NCBI GenBank assembly: GCA_030066455.1
Contig: JASJBQ010000251.1
Location: forward strand, 1 to 7,140
DNA length: 7,140 nt
DNA from: Desulfobacterales bacterium
Lineage (GTDB): Bacteria; Desulfobacterota; Desulfobacteria; Desulfobacterales; UBA5852
Direction of reading: 5' to 3'
The position numbers and the translations under genes were made by a program. Positions within the stretch are counted from its first letter, which is position 1. Each line of letters starts with the position of its first letter. Positions 5,573 through 7,140 of the stretch are shown in pieces. The notes beneath the pieces were generated by a model, which made no database searches, was not told where the DNA came from, and worked only from the letters and a program-made list of their open reading frames with translations.

Positions 5573-7020
5573 TGCACTGGCGCCCGGTGATGAAGGTGAT
5601 CGGTGCGCTCAGTTTGGCCATCGGCCTGGCCATGGTGTTGCCCCTGGTGGTGGGACTGATTTATGCCGATGGCAGCACCGCGCATTATTTCAAAGCGATG
5701 CTCATCACGATCGCCTGCGGGGCCGGTAGCTTCCTGATCTTTCGCAAGGCCGCCACCAATCATCTGACCACGCGTGAAGGCATGGCCATCGTGGCCCTGG
5801 GGTGGATGGCCATCGGTTTGTTTGGCGCCCTGCCGTTCTATTTCGAGGGACCGTTCCCGACCTTCGCGGATGCCCTGTTCGAGTCCGTTTCCGGCTTCAC
5901 CACCACCGGGGCTTCGGTGCTGACCGAAATCGAGGGATTGAGCCACGGAGCGTTGTTCTGGCGCAGCCTGATCCAGTGGATCGGCGGCATGGGGATCATC
6001 GTCCTTTCGATCGCGATCCTGCCTTTTCTGGGGGTGGGCGGCATGCAACTCTACAAGGCTGAGGTGCCCAGCCCGGTGCCGGACAAGCTTCAGCCCCGCA
6101 TCCGCGATACGGCCGCCCTTCTGTGGAAGGTCTATTTTCTCTTCACGGTCGTGGAAACCCTTCTCCTCTGGGCGGGGGGGATGAGTTTTTACGACGCCAT
6201 CTGTCACGCTTTGACCACCATGCCCACGGGCGGGTTTTCCACCAAAAACGCCTCCATGGCGCATTTCGACAGCGTTTACATGGATATCGTGGTGATCGTG
6301 TTCATGGTGCTGGCGGGGATCAACTTTTCGCTCCACTACCAGCTGCTGCGCGGCAAACCCTTTTCCTTCTGGCAGGACGCCGAATGCCGCGCCTTTCTGG
6401 CCATTGTGCTGGTGCTGAGCCTGGTGATCACCTTCGACATCTGGCGCGAGGTCTACGCCGATCTGGCCGAGTCCCTGCGCTACGCCCTGTTCCAGGTGGT
6501 TTCGATCATGACCACCACCGGGTTCGCCACGGCCGACTACGAACAATGGCCGGCCATGAGCCAGGTCGTCATCCTGGTGTGCATGTTCCTGGGCGCCTCG
6601 GCCGGTTCCACCGGCGGGGGCATGAAGATCCTGCGGATTATGCTGTGCTTCAAATTCTGCTACAAGGAACTTTTTTCGCTGATCCATCCGCATTCGGTCA
6701 GCCATGTCAAGATCGGCGGTAAGCCCGTATCCGACGACATCCTGCGCAGTGTTTTTGGTTTCCTGGCCCTCTACCTGCTGCTGTTCGCCGTCTGCACCGT
6801 GCTGCTGGCCGGGCTGGGCGTCGATTTCACCACGGCCATCGGCGCCGTGGCCTCCTCGATCGGCAATATCGGGCCGGGTTTCGGCATGGTCGGACCGGTG
6901 GAAAACTACGCCCAGATACCCTACCTGGGCAAATGGCTGCTGATCTGGTGCATGCTCCTGGGGCGGCTCGAGATCTACACGGTGATTATTCTGCTGGTAC
7001 CCGAATTCTACCGCAAATGA
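5572..7020 (+). CDS. trkH: Trk potassium channel subunit TrkH
   Basis: TrkH is the inner-membrane potassium-translocating subunit. The 482 residues match the family length (483 in E. coli). The four pore-loop repeats are visible: TTTGAS (110-115), MPTGGFST (217-224), TTTGFAT (314-320) and GNIGPGFG (431-438), each with its filter glycine. The gating loop GASAGSTGGGMK (341-352) after the third pore helix is intact. So is R465 in GRLEIYT, which corresponds to the conserved arginine near the pore in TrkH. The ATG at 5572 overlaps the trkA stop (TGATG) and gives the MHxR start found in other TrkH proteins. Coupled translation fits the fixed TrkA-TrkH complex. The ATG at 5590 is a less likely start. 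Confidence 0.96.
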   Translation: MHWRPVMKVIGALSLAIGLAMVLPLVVGLIYADGSTAHYFKAMLITIACGAGSFLIFRKAATNHLTTREGMAIVALGWMAIGLFGALPFYFEGPFPTFADALFESVSGFTTTGASVLTEIEGLSHGALFWRSLIQWIGGMGIIVLSIAILPFLGVGGMQLYKAEVPSPVPDKLQPRIRDTAALLWKVYFLFTVVETLLLWAGGMSFYDAICHALTTMPTGGFSTKNASMAHFDSVYMDIVVIVFMVLAGINFSLHYQLLRGKPFSFWQDAECRAFLAIVLVLSLVITFDIWREVYADLAESLRYALFQVVSIMTTTGFATADYEQWPAMSQVVILVCMFLGASAGSTGGGMKILRIMLCFKFCYKELFSLIHPHSVSHVKIGGKPVSDDILRSVFGFLALYLLLFAVCTVLLAGLGVDFTTAIGAVASSIGNIGPGFGMVGPVENYAQIPYLGKWLLIWCMLLGRLEIYTVIILLVPEFYRK

Positions 7021-7045
7021 ATTGTCCGCCCAGAAAACGCGTCTT

Positions 7046-7136
7046 TCAGCCCCAGGCGGCGTTCTCGCGATTTGCCGGTCCTCGACGTAGTCCCACTACG
7101 CCTGCGGGCGTCAAATCCCTGCGGCCTGGCCTGGAA
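7046..7136. repeat. Imperfect palindromic intergenic element downstream of trkH
   Basis: Nested inverted segments share one centre: CGTAG (7086-7090) with CTACG (7096-7100) around TCCCA, then ATTTG (7070-7074) with CAAAT (7112-7116), and CCAGGC (7052-7057) with GCCTGG (7124-7129). The arms between them match loosely. The element may continue past the window end. It has no T tract like a classic terminator. It looks like another dispersed intergenic repeat, different in sequence from the one at the left edge, and could still end or protect the trkAH transcript. Confidence 0.5.
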
Positions 7137-7140
7137 CCGA

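Noticed and set aside
5209..6705. A very long minus-strand open frame (about 498 codons) opposite trkA and trkH
   Set aside because: It is rich in His, Gln, Gly and Arg with no recognisable domain, and lies opposite two textbook genes. GC-rich coding DNA commonly gives such antisense frames.

Overview
This 7.1-kb window looks like a chromosomal segment of a GC-rich Gram-negative bacterium. The palindromic intergenic repeats resemble ones I associate with sulfate-reducing Desulfobacterota (Desulfosarcina/Desulfatibacillum-like), but that assignment rests on memory and overall style, not on a search. All confidently called genes lie on the + strand. Three of the seven appear to start with TTG behind a strong ribosome binding site, and one starts with GTG.

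Layout. Positions 1-125 form an imperfect palindrome that looks like a dispersed, MITE-like repeat. Positions 126-435 hold no gene I can support with confidence; base composition there is lower in GC than in the rest. Positions 436-633 encode a 65-residue zinc-ribbon protein. Positions 634-1081 are non-coding and hold weak hairpins, two inverted arrays of degenerate hexamers (791-826 and 861-884), and the control region of the next operon. Positions 1082-4089 are a compact four-gene biotin operon: birA (biotin ligase and repressor), bioY (biotin-binding membrane subunit), an energy-coupling ATPase (bioM/ecfA type) and its transmembrane partner (bioN/ecfT type). Positions 4090-4204 hold a good promoter candidate, and 4205-7020 encode the potassium uptake pair trkA and trkH. 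Positions 7021-7140 contain a second imperfect palindrome that runs toward the window edge.

How the genes work together. BioY captures biotin, and the ATPase and transmembrane protein energise its transport. BirA activates biotin as biotinyl-AMP and attaches it to carboxylase carrier domains. BirA retains an N-terminal winged helix. An inverted repeat closely resembling the BirA operator lies directly upstream of the revised birA start, so the operon is probably repressed by BirA when biotin is plentiful. TrkA (nucleotide-binding gating subunit) and TrkH (channel) form a separate potassium uptake unit and are translationally coupled.

I did not find a clearly new biological system. The points most worth a second look are the BirA operator and start revision, the three palindromic or repeat elements, and small deviations in otherwise conserved motifs of BirA and EcfT.
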